Shown piece by piece: positions 20,783-34,182 of a stretch of 64,000 nucleotides of DNA. The position numbers and the translations under genes were made by a program. The notes under the pieces are model-generated. The model saw nothing but the letters and a program-made list of their open reading frames with translations. It did no database searches and was not told the origin of the DNA. Position 1 is the stretch's first letter, and each line of letters begins with the position of its first letter. The stretch comes from Actinomyces sp. ZJ308 (GTDB taxonomy: Bacteria > Actinomycetota > Actinomycetes > Actinomycetales > Actinomycetaceae). The stretch is taken from NCBI RefSeq assembly GCF_011752065.1, contig NZ_JAAIJY010000001.1:181320-245319 (forward strand). Direction: 5' to 3'.

Positions 20783-22791
20783 GCACTCCTGGCGCCGGGG
20801 TCCTTCTGGCCCTCAGCGGCGACGACGCCGACATCCTGCGCGCGCTGAGTCAGGCCGGAAGCGGGCTGTGCGTCGTGCGCAGGTGCGCCGACCTGCCCGA
20901 GCTGCTCTCGGCGGGCATGGCCGGACTGGCGTCCTTCGCCCTGCTGGACACCGGCTTCGACGAGATCGACCGCACCGTCCTGGATCGGCTCGCTCGCGCC
21001 GGCCTGAGTGGGTTGCTTCTGGTTGAGGGGCATGAGGAGGAGCGCTGGCGCAGCGTGGGATGGCCGGTGATGAGGCGCGATGCGTCTCCCGGCCGCGTCT
21101 GCTCCGCGATGCAGGACATCGTGCGGCGCGGGGCGACCGATGCCGGTGCGTCCTCCGTCGGGCCCGCCAACGCACCAGGGGCAACGTCCGGGGAAGCTGC
21201 TGGTGCGGCCTCGGAGGCCGTCACCGGGCCGCTAGCCGCGGGCGACGACTGGCTGAGAGCCACCACACCCGCCTCGGCGGGCTCGGGCAACGCCGCTCAG
21301 GAGACCGCCTGGCTCGAGGAGCTGTGGCGCCGTTCTCCCGGACCTGACCGAACCGGGGAGCCGACCGAGCGGCCTGGGGCCGTGGCACCGCCGTCGAGAC
21401 CGCCGTCGGGACCACTGGCGATACCGCCGTCGGCCGCTCCGGTTCGGCCGCACGCCGCCGTGAACGGACGGATCGTCGTGGTGTGGGGGCCTCACGGCGC
21501 TCCCGGGCGCTCGACCGTGGCGGCATCCCTCGCTCACGGCCTGGCCGATTCCGGCGGGGCGATCCTCGTGGACGCCGATGTCGAGGCGCCCAGCCTGGTC
21601 CAGCTCCTCGGCATGCCGGAGGACTCCTCGGCCCTGGCCGGGGCCGCCCGACTGGCCACTCACGGCCGTCTCGACGCCGAGAGCTTTCAGCGGGTCCTGG
21701 CGCCGGTGGGTACCGGGCTGTTCCTGATGGGTGGCCTGGGGCGGGCCGGGCGCTGGCGAGAGCTGCCACCGGCCTCCATGACCGAGGTCTGGCTCCAGTG
21801 CCGCCAGGCCGCGGCCTGGACCGTCGTCGACGTGGCCGGTGGTGTCGTCGATGACGACGTCGACGACTTCACGCTTGAACCGGGACGCGGGGCGGTGACC
21901 GCCGACCTGGTGTCCCATGCCGACGTCGTCCTGGTGGTCGGTGGCGCGGACCCGGTCGGGGTGCGCCGTCTGCTCCAGCTCCTGGACGAGATGAGGTCCT
22001 CCATGACTCCCGCCGGGCGGGTCGAGGTCGTCGTCAACCGGGTGCGGGCCTCGGCCGCCGGGCCCTCGCCCCAACAGGCCCTGCGTGAGGCCCTGGCCCG
22101 TTTCGGCGGCCTGGAGGACATCGTGCTGCTGCCCGACGACGCCGCGACGGCCGACGCCTGCCTGCTCCAGGGGCGCAGTGTCCTGGAGGGGGCGCCCGGA
22201 AGCGCGTTGGGCAAGGCGTTGAGTGCGCTGGTCGATCGGATCGATCCGCAGACGGCGACGGATCGCAGGGCCCGGTCCTCGCGCCGGTCCCTGCTGCGAC
22301 GCTCTCAGAGGCGCGGCCGGAAACGTGACTCCGCTGAACGGACGAGAACGGCCGGAGGCGGGCGCCGCTCAGCCGAGCGCGGCGAGGAGGGAGCGCGGCA
22401 CGGGAGTGCGGGCCGAGGCGCGACGCTCAGAGCGCGGGTGGCAACTCCTCAAGGACCTCAGAGCGCTGCTCGTGCCACGCAGCAGTCGGGTCGGGCTCTA
22501 CCGCCGTCGATCCAGCCATCGGGTCAGTCGCGGGTCCAGTCGCCGAATCGGATCCCGCCACCGACGCAGGATGTACCGGCCGGCCCGGCGCGCTGGCCCG
22601 GGGCGGCGCCGTGGCGGGATACCGGCGCAGGCTCAGTGCCGGATCCCGGAGCGGATCGCGGGGCGGGGTGGGCCTCGGACGCCGGTCACGGCGCCGCCCG
22701 AGCCGGTGACCCAGGCCGTGGTCGACGAAGCGGCCGAGGTCATGACGATCCTCCGCCGGCGCCTCCCGGAACCGGGCGGCACCGGTACTGA
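20779..22791 (+). CDS. CpaE/TadZ-like P-loop ATPase, C-terminal frame uncertain
   Basis: The first ~490 residues are well supported: an N-terminal receiver-like domain (VLLALSGDDADILRALSQ, ALLDTGFDEID) and a ParA/MinD-type ATPase domain with a degenerate Walker A (VVWGPHGAPGRSTVAASLAH), ILVDADVEAPSLVQLLGM and VVDVAGGVVDD. This layout matches CpaE/TadZ, which localises Tad pilus machinery. The Walker A lacks the usual GKGGVGKS lysines. From about residue 495 the sequence becomes Arg/Ser/Gln-rich and disordered; at the very end a different frame (ending at 22810) has much better codon usage, so a frameshift or assembly error is possible. Confidence 0.72.
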   Translation: MSTPGAGVLLALSGDDADILRALSQAGSGLCVVRRCADLPELLSAGMAGLASFALLDTGFDEIDRTVLDRLARAGLSGLLLVEGHEEERWRSVGWPVMRRDASPGRVCSAMQDIVRRGATDAGASSVGPANAPGATSGEAAGAASEAVTGPLAAGDDWLRATTPASAGSGNAAQETAWLEELWRRSPGPDRTGEPTERPGAVAPPSRPPSGPLAIPPSAAPVRPHAAVNGRIVVVWGPHGAPGRSTVAASLAHGLADSGGAILVDADVEAPSLVQLLGMPEDSSALAGAARLATHGRLDAESFQRVLAPVGTGLFLMGGLGRAGRWRELPPASMTEVWLQCRQAAAWTVVDVAGGVVDDDVDDFTLEPGRGAVTADLVSHADVVLVVGGADPVGVRRLLQLLDEMRSSMTPAGRVEVVVNRVRASAAGPSPQQALREALARFGGLEDIVLLPDDAATADACLLQGRSVLEGAPGSALGKALSALVDRIDPQTATDRRARSSRRSLLRRSQRRGRKRDSAERTRTAGGGRRSAERGEEGARHGSAGRGATLRARVATPQGPQSAARATQQSGRALPPSIQPSGQSRVQSPNRIPPPTQDVPAGPARWPGAAPWRDTGAGSVPDPGADRGAGWASDAGHGAARAGDPGRGRRSGRGHDDPPPAPPGTGRHRY

Positions 22792-22824
22792 CCTCCGGAG
22801 CGGGCGGTGAGGCAGACTGGAGTC

Positions 22825-23307
22825 ATGCGCATCTACCTTCCTGCCACCGCCGCCCACCTGCGCGCGGCCGCTCTCGGCTCCTCGCAGGCGCCGCTGCTGG
22901 CCCACGCCGCCACCCCGGCGCTCGCCCGCGCCCTGCCGGAGGAGGATGAGGAGGGCCTGGAGGTCTCGGCCTCCCTGTGCGCCGCCGACGCCTCCCTCGT
23001 GCTCCTGGCCGAGCCTGAGGCCGAGGGCCTGGCCGACCGGCGCATCGTCATCGCCGCCGACGTCGACGCCGAGCACGTGCGTGAGCTCGTCGTCGAGGGC
23101 GACGTCCTGCCCGGTACGGTCGAGGTCGCCGCCGAGATCCCCTGGGAGGACGTCGCGGCCCTGCTCGTGGACGAGTCCGAGGCGCAGGCGGATGTTCGCG
23201 CCGCCCGGCTCGGTGACGAGGACGCCTTCGAGCGCGCGGCCGAGGCCGACCTGCTCTGGTTCGACGTCACCGAGCGCGACGCGCTGGCCGAGGCCCTCGG
23301 GGTCTGA
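22825..23307 (+). CDS. DUF6912 family protein
   Basis: A 160-residue soluble acidic protein with the DUF6912 start MRIYLPATAAHLRAAAL and a Glu/Asp/Ala-rich body (RIVIAADVDAEHVRELVVEG, LLWFDVTERDALAEAL). DUF6912 proteins are widespread in actinobacteria and have no known function. A weak GGAG-like site (ACTGGAG) lies upstream. It sits 264 bp before rplJ, separated from it by the L10 leader, and is not obviously linked in function. Confidence 0.78.
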   Translation: MRIYLPATAAHLRAAALGSSQAPLLAHAATPALARALPEEDEEGLEVSASLCAADASLVLLAEPEAEGLADRRIVIAADVDAEHVRELVVEGDVLPGTVEVAAEIPWEDVAALLVDESEAQADVRAARLGDEDAFERAAEADLLWFDVTERDALAEALGV

Positions 23308-23365
23308 CGCGTCCGGGACAACGGGTGAGGAGCATCTCCAGTGACCGGTTCCACGGCGCCCCGCC

Positions 23366-23396
23366 TTGCGCAACGGGGCCTGCCGCTGGGTATGGT
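23366..23396 (+). promoter_or_regulatory. Putative rplJL promoter
   Basis: TTGCGC (23366-23371) and TATGGT (23391-23396) are separated by 19 bp, a little long but acceptable. The predicted start near 23403 coincides with the first bases of the L10 leader, which supports the assignment. Confidence 0.5.
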
Positions 23397-23402
23397 GCTC
23401 TC

Positions 23403-23531
23403 TGCCAAAGACCGCAGGTCTCCCGCTCCGGCGGGACCAAGTCCACTCAGGTGGGGCCGGCGCAGGTGAGAACGTGACCCTTTCGGGCGTGCCCGAAAGC
23501 GAGCCTCGTGCCCACCGGCGCGGGGCTTTTT
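23403..23531 (+). ncRNA. L10 leader (autoregulatory mRNA leader of rplJL)
   Basis: The segment begins GCCAAAGACCGCAGGTCT, the typical opening of actinobacterial L10 leaders, and continues through several hairpins to an intrinsic terminator 40 bp before rplJ. A stem CTTTCGG/CCGAAAG lies at 23480-23499. L10 leaders bind the L10-(L12)4 complex through a kink-turn and repress rplJL. Assignment is from position, the opening motif and structure, not from a covariance search. Confidence 0.75.
23503..23531 (+). terminator. Attenuator hairpin before rplJ
   Basis: GCCTCGTGC and GCGCGGGGC pair as a 9-bp stem with two G-U pairs around a 6-base loop (23503-23526), followed by five Ts. This is a classic intrinsic terminator placed inside the leader, so it fits premature termination control of rplJ-rplL. 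Confidence 0.75.
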
Positions 23532-23571
23532 CAGTGGGTGGGCCCTGCGGCATACCACGGAAGGAGGGCCC

Positions 23572-24093
23572 ATGGCACGGCCTGACAAGGAAGCAGCCGT
23601 CGCTGCTCTGGCGGACAAGTTCCGCCAGGCTGACGCGGTCCTGCTGACTGAGTACCGGGGACTGAGCGTCGCCCAGCTCAAGGAGCTGCGTCGTTCCCTC
23701 GCCGGTAACGCCGAGTACACCGTGGTGAAGAACACGCTTGCTGCGATCGCTGCCCGCCAGGTCGGGCTCGAGGGCTTCGCCGACGACCTCACGGGCCCCT
23801 CCGCCCTGACCTTCGTCACCGGTGAGCCGGTCGAGGCTGCCAAGGCTCTGCGTGACTTCGCCAAGGACAACCAGCAGCTCGTCATCAAGGGCGGTGTCAT
23901 GGACGGCGCCGTGCTGTCCGCCGACGGCGTTGACAAGCTTGCCTCTCTCGAGTCCCGCGAGGTGCTGCTCGCCAAGACCGCGGGCGCCGTCAAGGCGTCC
24001 CTGTCCAAGGCTGCGTACCTCTTCGCCGCACCGGCCTCCCAGGCCGTGCGCACCGTCGACGCCCTGCGCGAGAAGCAGGAGACCGCGGCCTGA
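23572..24093 (+). CDS. rplJ: 50S ribosomal protein L10
   Basis: A 173-residue L10 with the conserved [20 protein letters not shown] start, [20 protein letters not shown] and [14 protein letters not shown] in the rRNA-binding domain, and a C-terminal helix (residues 150-173) that anchors L7/L12 dimers. It forms the base of the ribosomal stalk that recruits translation factors. An AAGGAGGG ribosome binding site precedes ATG 23572. The upstream L10 leader indicates autoregulation with rplL. rplK and rplA, often next to rplJ, are not here. Confidence 0.98.
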   Translation: MARPDKEAAVAALADKFRQADAVLLTEYRGLSVAQLKELRRSLAGNAEYTVVKNTLAAIAARQVGLEGFADDLTGPSALTFVTGEPVEAAKALRDFAKDNQQLVIKGGVMDGAVLSADGVDKLASLESREVLLAKTAGAVKASLSKAAYLFAAPASQAVRTVDALREKQETAA

Positions 24094-24159
24094 GCGGGCC
24101 GCACGCGTCATCCACCAACCCTGCGCGCGCAGGAACCTGATAAGGAAGGAACGCCCATC

Positions 24160-24549
24160 ATGGCGAAGCTGACCACCGAAGAGCTCATCGAGCAGTTCAA
24201 GGAGCTCACCCTCATCGAGCTCTCCGAGTTCGTCAAGGCCTTCGAGGAGACCTTCGACGTTACCGCCGCCGCTCCGGCCGCCGTGGCCGTTGCCGCTGCC
24301 CCCGGCGCCGCCGGTGGCGAGGCCGCCGTCGAGGAGAAGGACGAGTTCGACGTCATCCTCGAGGCCGCCGGCGACAAGAAGATCCAGGTCATCAAGGAGG
24401 TGCGCGCCCTGACCTCCCTCGGTCTGAAGGAGGCCAAGGAGCTCGTCGACGGCGCTCCCAAGGCCGTCCTCGAGGGCGCCAACAAGGAGGCCGCCGAGAA
24501 GGCCAAGGAGCAGCTCGAGGGCGCCGGCGCCACCGTCACCCTCAAGTGA
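24160..24549 (+). CDS. rplL: 50S ribosomal protein L7/L12
   Basis: A 129-residue stalk protein. The N-terminal dimerisation part is [20 protein letters not shown], followed by an Ala/Pro hinge (about residues 40-58). The C-terminal domain starts [17 protein letters not shown] and includes [20 protein letters not shown], the factor-binding helix. It follows rplJ by 66 bp with an AAGGAAGG site and is co-transcribed with it. A strong hairpin just downstream ends the transcript. Confidence 0.98.
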   Translation: MAKLTTEELIEQFKELTLIELSEFVKAFEETFDVTAAAPAAVAVAAAPGAAGGEAAVEEKDEFDVILEAAGDKKIQVIKEVRALTSLGLKEAKELVDGAPKAVLEGANKEAAEKAKEQLEGAGATVTLK

Positions 24550-24610
24550 GCCCGTCCCCGCTGCCCGAGGCGGCCTGAGGGCCGCCGACGGCCGGGTGAG
24601 CCCAGCATCA

Positions 24611-24646
24611 CCGGGTCCCGTCCACCACCAGGTGGACGGGACCCGG
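24611..24646 (+). terminator. rplJL terminator
   Basis: CCGGGTCCCGTCCA and TGGACGGGACCCGG form a 14-bp perfect stem with an 8-base loop, followed by TTGTATT. It separates the rplJL transcript from rpoB, so rpoB must have its own promoter. Confidence 0.85.
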
Positions 24647-24649
24647 TTG

Positions 24650-25423
24650 TATTCCGGGGGCGCTCGCGTCGCTGGTGCTGCGGTGTCAAGTCGAGTGCGG
24701 GGAGGGGACTGGGCTGGTGGTGGTTGGTATCCGTGCCGGTGGGGCTGGTGTCGATCGGGGACGTACCTTCGTGGCGAGGACTGCGCAATGCCGCAGATGA
24801 CTGCTGCCTGACCCCAGTGGTTTGCGAGAAAACGCAGTCCCCGCGCGGAAAGTACGTCGTCGATGGTGGCTGACTCCAGGTGCTGCAAGCCGCTGGACGA
24901 GCAAATCAGTGGACAGGCGTCAGGGTGGGTGCGGCATGCGTTCCGGCCCCGAGAGGTCGGCGGCTGAGGGCGTCTGCGGTGGTCGACGGCGCTCGGGTGG
25001 GGCTCTGGGGCTGGTGGTCGTTCCTGGAGGGCCGTCGTAGTTGACGGATGTGCGAGACCCCGTGGGACAGGGACGCCGGCGGACGCGACGGTGGAACAGG
25101 CGATGAGCCCCTCGGAAAGCCGGGAGGAGGGCCGACTGCACAGAGGGATTCAGATCACGTGGAGGGCACGGGCGGGGCAGTATGCGCGACTGTGGTGGGA
25201 ATCGCAAGGATCGGGTGAGAATCGGCGTGGAGTCCTTGACGCCTGCCGTGTACGCTAGCGCTTTGCGTGCATTGTGTGTATTGGAGCGAGGAGTATCTGC
25301 CCTCCGCGCGGGCCCCGGCCCCGCGGACCCCTGGCGGGCGCGAGCCCGACACCGCAGATTCTACTCAACCCGGTGCTCGCGGTGTGCGTTGTGTGATCCC
25401 CGATCTGAGGGAAGGATCCCCCT
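24650..25423 (+). other. rpoB upstream region and leader, no gene seen
   Basis: About 770 bp with no convincing open frame on either strand, which is unusually long for a gap before rpoB. The composition is slightly lower in GC than the flanking genes. A promoter candidate lies near 25228-25256 and would give a 5' leader of about 160 nt. GC-rich self-complementary stretches near 25305-25340 could fold in the leader. The rest could hold further promoters. Confidence 0.5.
25228..25256 (+). promoter_or_regulatory. Candidate rpoB promoter
   Basis: TGGAGT and TACGCT are separated by 17 bp. The -10 matches the consensus moderately and the -35 weakly. The same TACGCT -10 with a 17-bp spacer occurs before the TetR/oxidoreductase gene at 52489. 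Transcription would start near 25263. Confidence 0.35.
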
Positions 25424-28400
25424 TTGGCTGCCTCGCGCACCTCTGCACCCACTGCTGCTGACATCGCCGCTCGTACCGCGTCGCGTCGTATCAACTTTGC
25501 CAAGATCGCCGAGCCCATGCAGGCTCCGAATCTGCTCGCCCTTCAGACCGAGAGCTTCGACTGGCTCGTCGGTAACGAGAGGTGGCGTGAGCGGATGATC
25601 GCCGCCAACAAGGCGCACCCGGGCTCCCTGCCCGAGACCTCCGGTCTGGAGGAGATCTTCGACGAGATCTCCCCGATCGAGGACTTCGGCGAGACCATGG
25701 CCCTGTCCTTCCACGACCACCGCTTCGAGGAGCCGAAGTACACGGCCGAGGAGTGCCAGGAGAAGGACCTCACCTACTCCGCCCCCCTCTACGTGGTGGC
25801 GGACTTCGAGAACTTCTCCACCGGTGAGATCAAGTCCCAGACGGTCTTCATGGGCGACTTCCCGCTCATGACGGACAAGGGCACCTTCATCGTCAACGGC
25901 TCCGAGCGCGTCGTCGTCTCCCAGCTCGTGCGCTCGCCCGGCGTGTACTTCGAGCGCACCACCGAGAAGGCCACGGACAAGTACGTCTACAACGTCAAGT
26001 TCATCCCCTCGCGCGGCGCCTGGCTCGAGTTCGAGATCGACAAGTCCGACCGCGTCTCGGTGCGCATCGACCGCAAGCGCAAGCAGGACGTCACCGTCTT
26101 CCTGCTGGCCCTGGGCATGGACGAGTCCGAGATCCGCAAGGAGTTCGCCGACTTCCCGGCCCTGACCTCCGCCCTGGACGAGGACCGCAAGATCACCACC
26201 CAGGACGAGGCGCTTCTGGACATCTACAAGAAGATCCGTCCCGGCGAGCCGCCGAGCGTCGAGGCCGGGCGCACCCTGCTGGAGAACTTCTACTTCAACC
26301 CCAAGCGCTACGACCTGGCCAAGGTCGGCCGCTACAAGATCAACAAGAAGCTGGGCCTGGCCTCGGACCTGACCGAGTCCACCCTGCGGATCGAGGACAT
26401 CGTCGCGGCCCTGCGCTACCTGCTGGCCCTGCACGCCGGCGCCGAGACCGTCGAGGGCGTGCGCGACGGCGAGATCACCGAGATCGCCGTCGAGTACGAC
26501 GACATCGACCACCTGGGCAACCGTCGTATCCGCGCCGTCGGCGAGCTCATCCAGGCGCAGGTGCGCACCGGTATGAGCCGCATGGAGCGTCAGGTGCGCG
26601 AGCGCATGACCACCCAGGACGTCGAGGCCATCACGCCGAACACGCTCATCAACATCCGGCCCGTGACGGCCGCGATCAAGGAGTTCTTCGGCACCTCCCA
26701 GCTCAGCCAGTTCATGGACCAGAACAACCCGCTGGCGGGTCTGACCCACAAGCGCCGTCTGAGTGCCCTGGGCCCCGGCGGTCTGTCCCGTGAGCGCGCC
26801 TCCATGGAGGTCCGCGACGTCCACACCTCGCACTACGGGCGCATGTGTCCCATCGAGTCCCCCGAGGGCCCCAACATCGGCCTCATCGGCTCGCTGGCCA
26901 CCTTCGGGCGCATCAACCCCTTCGGCTTCGTCGAGACCCCCTACCGCGTCGTCGTCGACGGCCAGGTCACCGATGAGACCCACTACCTGACGGCCGACGA
27001 CGAGGACCGCCACGTCATCGCCCAGGCCAACGTCACCCTCACCGAGGACGGTCACTTCGCCGAGGACCACGTCCTGTGCCGCGTCACCGGCGGCGAGCCG
27101 GCCCTCGTGCCCTCCTCGCAGGTCGACCTCATGGACGTCTCCCCGCGCCAGATGGTGTCGGTGGGTACCTCCCTGATCCCCTTCCTCGAGCACGATGACG
27201 CCAACCGCGCCCTCATGGGCGCCAACATGCAGCGCCAGGCCGTGCCGCTCATCCGTCCCGACGCCCCGCTGGTGGGCACGGGCATGGAGCGGCGCACCGC
27301 CGTCGACGCCGGCGACGTCCTCGTGGCCGACAAGGCCGGTGTCGTCACCGAGGTCTGCGCGGACTTCGTGCGCGTGGCGAACGACGACGGCACCGAGAAG
27401 GTCTACAAGGTCGCCAAGTTCCGCCGCTCCAACCAGGGCAACTGCTACAACCAGCGGGTCGTGGCCACCGAGGGCGAGCGCGTCGAGGTCGGATCGGTCC
27501 TGGCCGACGGCCCCGCCACCAACGAGGGCGACCTGGCCCTGGGCCAGAACCTCCTGGTCGCCTTCATGACCTGGGAGGGCCTCAACTACGAGGACGCCAT
27601 CATCGTCTCCCAGCGCGTGGTCGCCGAGGACATGCTCACCTCGATCCACATCGAGGAGCACGAGGTCGACGCCCGCGACACCAAGCTGGGCGCCGAGGAG
27701 ATCACCCGCGACATCCCCAACGTCAGCGAGGAGACCCTGGCCAACCTCGACGAGCGCGGCATCATCCGCATCGGCGCCGAGGTCCGCAGCGGTGACATCC
27801 TCGTGGGCAAGGTGACCCCCAAGGGCGAGACCGAGCTGACCAGCGAGGAGCGCCTCCTGCGCGCCATCTTCGGCGAGAAGGCCCGTGAGGTGCGCGACAC
27901 CTCCCTGCGCGTGCCCCACGGCGAGTACGGCATCGTCACCGGCGTGCGCGAGATCGACGCCGCCTCCGACGACGCCGAGCTGCCCGCGGGCGTCAACCGC
28001 ATGGTGCGCGTCTACATCGCTCAGCGCCGCAAGATCACCGTGGGTGACAAGCTCTCCGGCCGTCACGGCAACAAGGGCGTCATCTCCAAGATCCTGCCCG
28101 TGGAGGACATGCCCTTCCTGGCCGACGGCACCCCGGTCGACGTCATCCTCAACCCGCTGGGCGTGCCCAGCCGCATGAACGTCGGCCAGGTCCTCGAGCT
28201 GCACCTGGGCTGGGTGGCCTCCCGCGGCTGGGACGCCACGGCGGCCCGCGAGGCCGGCGAGGCCTGGACCGCCAACCTGCCCGAGAACGGCATCAAGGCC
28301 GAGCCCCGCACGCCCGTGGCCACGCCCGTCTTCGACGGTGTGCGCGACAACGAGCTCATGGGGCTGCTGGACTCCACGCTGCCGACCTCCGACGGCCTGC

Positions 28401-28945
28401 AGCTGGTCGAGCCCAACGGCAAGGCGCGACTGTTCGACGGCCGCTCCGGCGAGCCCTTCCCGTACCCCATCTCGGTGGGCTACATGTACATCCTCAAGCT
28501 CCACCACCTCGTGGACGACAAGATCCACGCCCGCTCCACGGGGCCGTACTCCATGATCACCCAGCAGCCGCTGGGCGGTAAGGCCCAGTTCGGTGGTCAG
28601 CGCTTCGGTGAGATGGAGGTGTGGGCCATGGAGGCGTACGGCGCCGCCCACGCCCTCCAGGAGCTCCTCACCGTCAAGTCCGACGACGTCAACGGTCGTG
28701 TCAAGGTCTACGAGGCCATCGTCAAGGGCGAGGACATCCCCGAGCCCGGCATCCCCGAGTCCTTCAAGGTGCTCATGAAGGAGATGCAGTCGCTGTGCCT
28801 GAACGTCGAGGCCCTGGACGCCGAGGGCAGCGCCATCGCCCTGGACGACACCGACGACGACGGCTCGCGCGCCGCCGAGGAGCTCGGCTTCGACCTGGGC
28901 CGGCGTCCGGGTGGGGCCACCGCCTCCACGGTCGACGAGATCTGA
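25424..28945 (+). CDS. rpoB: DNA-directed RNA polymerase subunit beta
   Basis: An 1173-residue beta subunit. The start is a TTG at 25424 ([20 protein letters not shown]), as also used by mycobacterial rpoB, with GAAGGA 7 bp before it. The rifampicin region [20 protein letters not shown] and [17 protein letters not shown] is wild type at the usual resistance positions (Asp, His and Ser retained). Catalytic-region motifs [15 protein letters not shown] and [18 protein letters not shown] are present. The 174-bp gap to rpoC contains a stable hairpin. Confidence 0.98.
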   Translation: MAASRTSAPTAADIAARTASRRINFAKIAEPMQAPNLLALQTESFDWLVGNERWRERMIAANKAHPGSLPETSGLEEIFDEISPIEDFGETMALSFHDHRFEEPKYTAEECQEKDLTYSAPLYVVADFENFSTGEIKSQTVFMGDFPLMTDKGTFIVNGSERVVVSQLVRSPGVYFERTTEKATDKYVYNVKFIPSRGAWLEFEIDKSDRVSVRIDRKRKQDVTVFLLALGMDESEIRKEFADFPALTSALDEDRKITTQDEALLDIYKKIRPGEPPSVEAGRTLLENFYFNPKRYDLAKVGRYKINKKLGLASDLTESTLRIEDIVAALRYLLALHAGAETVEGVRDGEITEIAVEYDDIDHLGNRRIRAVGELIQAQVRTGMSRMERQVRERMTTQDVEAITPNTLINIRPVTAAIKEFFGTSQLSQFMDQNNPLAGLTHKRRLSALGPGGLSRERASMEVRDVHTSHYGRMCPIESPEGPNIGLIGSLATFGRINPFGFVETPYRVVVDGQVTDETHYLTADDEDRHVIAQANVTLTEDGHFAEDHVLCRVTGGEPALVPSSQVDLMDVSPRQMVSVGTSLIPFLEHDDANRALMGANMQRQAVPLIRPDAPLVGTGMERRTAVDAGDVLVADKAGVVTEVCADFVRVANDDGTEKVYKVAKFRRSNQGNCYNQRVVATEGERVEVGSVLADGPATNEGDLALGQNLLVAFMTWEGLNYEDAIIVSQRVVAEDMLTSIHIEEHEVDARDTKLGAEEITRDIPNVSEETLANLDERGIIRIGAEVRSGDILVGKVTPKGETELTSEERLLRAIFGEKAREVRDTSLRVPHGEYGIVTGVREIDAASDDAELPAGVNRMVRVYIAQRRKITVGDKLSGRHGNKGVISKILPVEDMPFLADGTPVDVILNPLGVPSRMNVGQVLELHLGWVASRGWDATAAREAGEAWTANLPENGIKAEPRTPVATPVFDGVRDNELMGLLDSTLPTSDGLQLVEPNGKARLFDGRSGEPFPYPISVGYMYILKLHHLVDDKIHARSTGPYSMITQQPLGGKAQFGGQRFGEMEVWAMEAYGAAHALQELLTVKSDDVNGRVKVYEAIVKGEDIPEPGIPESFKVLMKEMQSLCLNVEALDAEGSAIALDDTDDDGSRAAEELGFDLGRRPGGATASTVDEI

Positions 28946-28993
28946 GTGGCCACCTCGGTGACGACTCCGTGACAACTTCATCGAGCCCCGGTT

Positions 28994-29022
28994 GAGGGCG
29001 GGCGGCAGGCCCGCCCGCCCTC
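28994..29022 (+). other. GC-rich hairpin between rpoB and rpoC
   Basis: GAGGGCGGGC (28994-29003) pairs with GCCCGCCCTC (29013-29022). No T-tract follows, so partial attenuation or an RNA processing site is more plausible than full termination, since rpoC has no clear promoter of its own. Confidence 0.5.
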
Positions 29023-29119
29023 CCACCAGGCTCGCAGGCGCCGTCGGAGTCATGGAACAACGACGACGGAACGCCCCCAGACCACCACCTGATGAGATTC
29101 ACCATCGGAAGTAGGAACT

Positions 29120-33073
<3,954 letters not shown>

Positions 33074-33106
33074 CCGAGAGCCCGCGGGGTTCGCGTCGTC
33101 CATGAC

Positions 33107-33142
33107 GTCCGGCCCGCTCCCCGGTGGGGGAGCGGGCCGGAC
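33107..33142 (+). terminator. rpoBC terminator
   Basis: GTCCGGCCCGCTCCCC (33107-33122) and GGGGAGCGGGCCGGAC (33127-33142) form a perfect 16-bp stem with a 4-base loop, followed by GCCGTTT. It may also serve the convergent DUF4862 gene. Confidence 0.85.
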
Positions 33143-33189
33143 GCCGTTTCACGGGTGTGTGACGGGCAGAGGAGAACCTCGCAGGCGGC

Positions 33190-34182
33190 TCAGTCGGTGT
33201 GCTCACCGGTGAGCATGGCCTCGCGCACGCGCCGCACCCAGGTCATCTTCTCCTCCAGGGAGGCCGCGGCCGGGGTGTTGATCTTGATGCCCTCGTAGGT
33301 CTGGGCGGAGCCGGCCGCGCGCATCGTGGCGGCCACCCGCTCGGGCGTGAGCCAGCTGGTCGGCTCGTGCTCGGCCAGGGGCAGGTGCGCGTCGGCCCAG
33401 GCCCAGGCCCACTGGGTCTCCTCGGGACCCGCACCCGAGATCATGACCCCGCCCAGGCGGCCCGCCTCGACGAGCTCGCGCACGTGGCGCTCCGGGGTGG
33501 CCGGGTCGTGGGTCTCGATGACGGAGCGGCCCCAGTTGACGGTGATGAGGGCCGGGGTGTCGCGGCAGGCGGTGATCTCCTGGGCCAGAGGGAGGAAGGC
33601 CTTCTCCGAGGGGCCCACGCCGCCCTCGGCGTCGCAGTGCTCCACGATCATGCTCAGGTCTCGGGCGGTGAAGTCCTCGGTCAGCTCGCTCAAGGAGGCG
33701 TGGAAGGCATCGGCGCTCGCCTGGTGGTGGGGCGCCGAGTGCAGCTCGATCCGGGTGACGAGCTGCTGGCCCGCAGCATCGTGGAGGCGGTCGACCGCCC
33801 CGAGCAGCGAGCGGGTGTAGGCCAGAGCCCGGCCGCGTCCGTCGTCGTCGGGGGAGGCCAGACCGAAGGCGGGATCGGCTCCGGTTCGGCCCATGGTCCC
33901 CGGGATCGCCGTGACGACGCACTGGGTGAAGCGTCCCGCCAGCTGCTCGGCCAGCCACGGCTCGGGCGCGTCGAGCGCCTCCCGGAAGGGCAGCTCGATG
34001 CCGTCGACCCAGCCGAGGTCGGCCAGAGCCGCGTAGAGGGCGGCAGCGCCCCGGCGGTCCTCGTCGTCGGGCGGGAGCATGGGGTAGGCGCCGACGACGA
34101 CCGGTACGACGCGGCGCTCGGCCTGGTTCTCAGTCTGGCTCTCAGTCTGATTCACAGTCTGGTTCGGGGAGGTGGCGGACAT
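33190..34182 (-). CDS. DUF4862 family protein (TIM-barrel-like)
   Basis: A 330-residue cytoplasmic protein. After a low-complexity N-terminus (NQTVNQTESQTENQ, from a 12-bp tandem repeat) it shows VVVGAYPMLPP, then alternating strands and helices of a probable TIM barrel: GIELPFREAL, CVVTAIPGTMGR, SMIVEHCDAEG, PALITVNWGRS and GGVMISGAGPEETQ. These match DUF4862, a family seen mainly in actinobacteria and often near sialic acid or sugar genes. It is divergent from the sialidase gene, suggesting joint control. The catalytic role is unknown. An AAGGAG site precedes ATG 34182. Confidence 0.78.
   Translation of the reverse strand: MSATSPNQTVNQTESQTENQAERRVVPVVVGAYPMLPPDDEDRRGAAALYAALADLGWVDGIELPFREALDAPEPWLAEQLAGRFTQCVVTAIPGTMGRTGADPAFGLASPDDDGRGRALAYTRSLLGAVDRLHDAAGQQLVTRIELHSAPHHQASADAFHASLSELTEDFTARDLSMIVEHCDAEGGVGPSEKAFLPLAQEITACRDTPALITVNWGRSVIETHDPATPERHVRELVEAGRLGGVMISGAGPEETQWAWAWADAHLPLAEHEPTSWLTPERVAATMRAAGSAQTYEGIKINTPAAASLEEKMTWVRRVREAMLTGEHTD
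34123..34158. repeat. Degenerate 12-bp tandem repeat at the 5' end of the DUF4862 gene
   Basis: Three units resembling CTGGTTCTCAGT run at 34123, 34135 and 34147, with a partial fourth copy. They are in frame and produce the NQT/SQT/NQ repeat at the protein's N-terminus. Confidence 0.7.

Noticed and set aside
25235..25256. TTGACG paired with TACGCT as the rpoB promoter
   Set aside because: The spacer would be only about 10 bp; the pair with a 17-bp spacer is more plausible, though weak.
26700..26800. Possible rifampicin resistance change in rpoB
   Set aside because: The resistance region reads FMDQNN, THKRR and LSALGPGG, which is wild type at the main positions.
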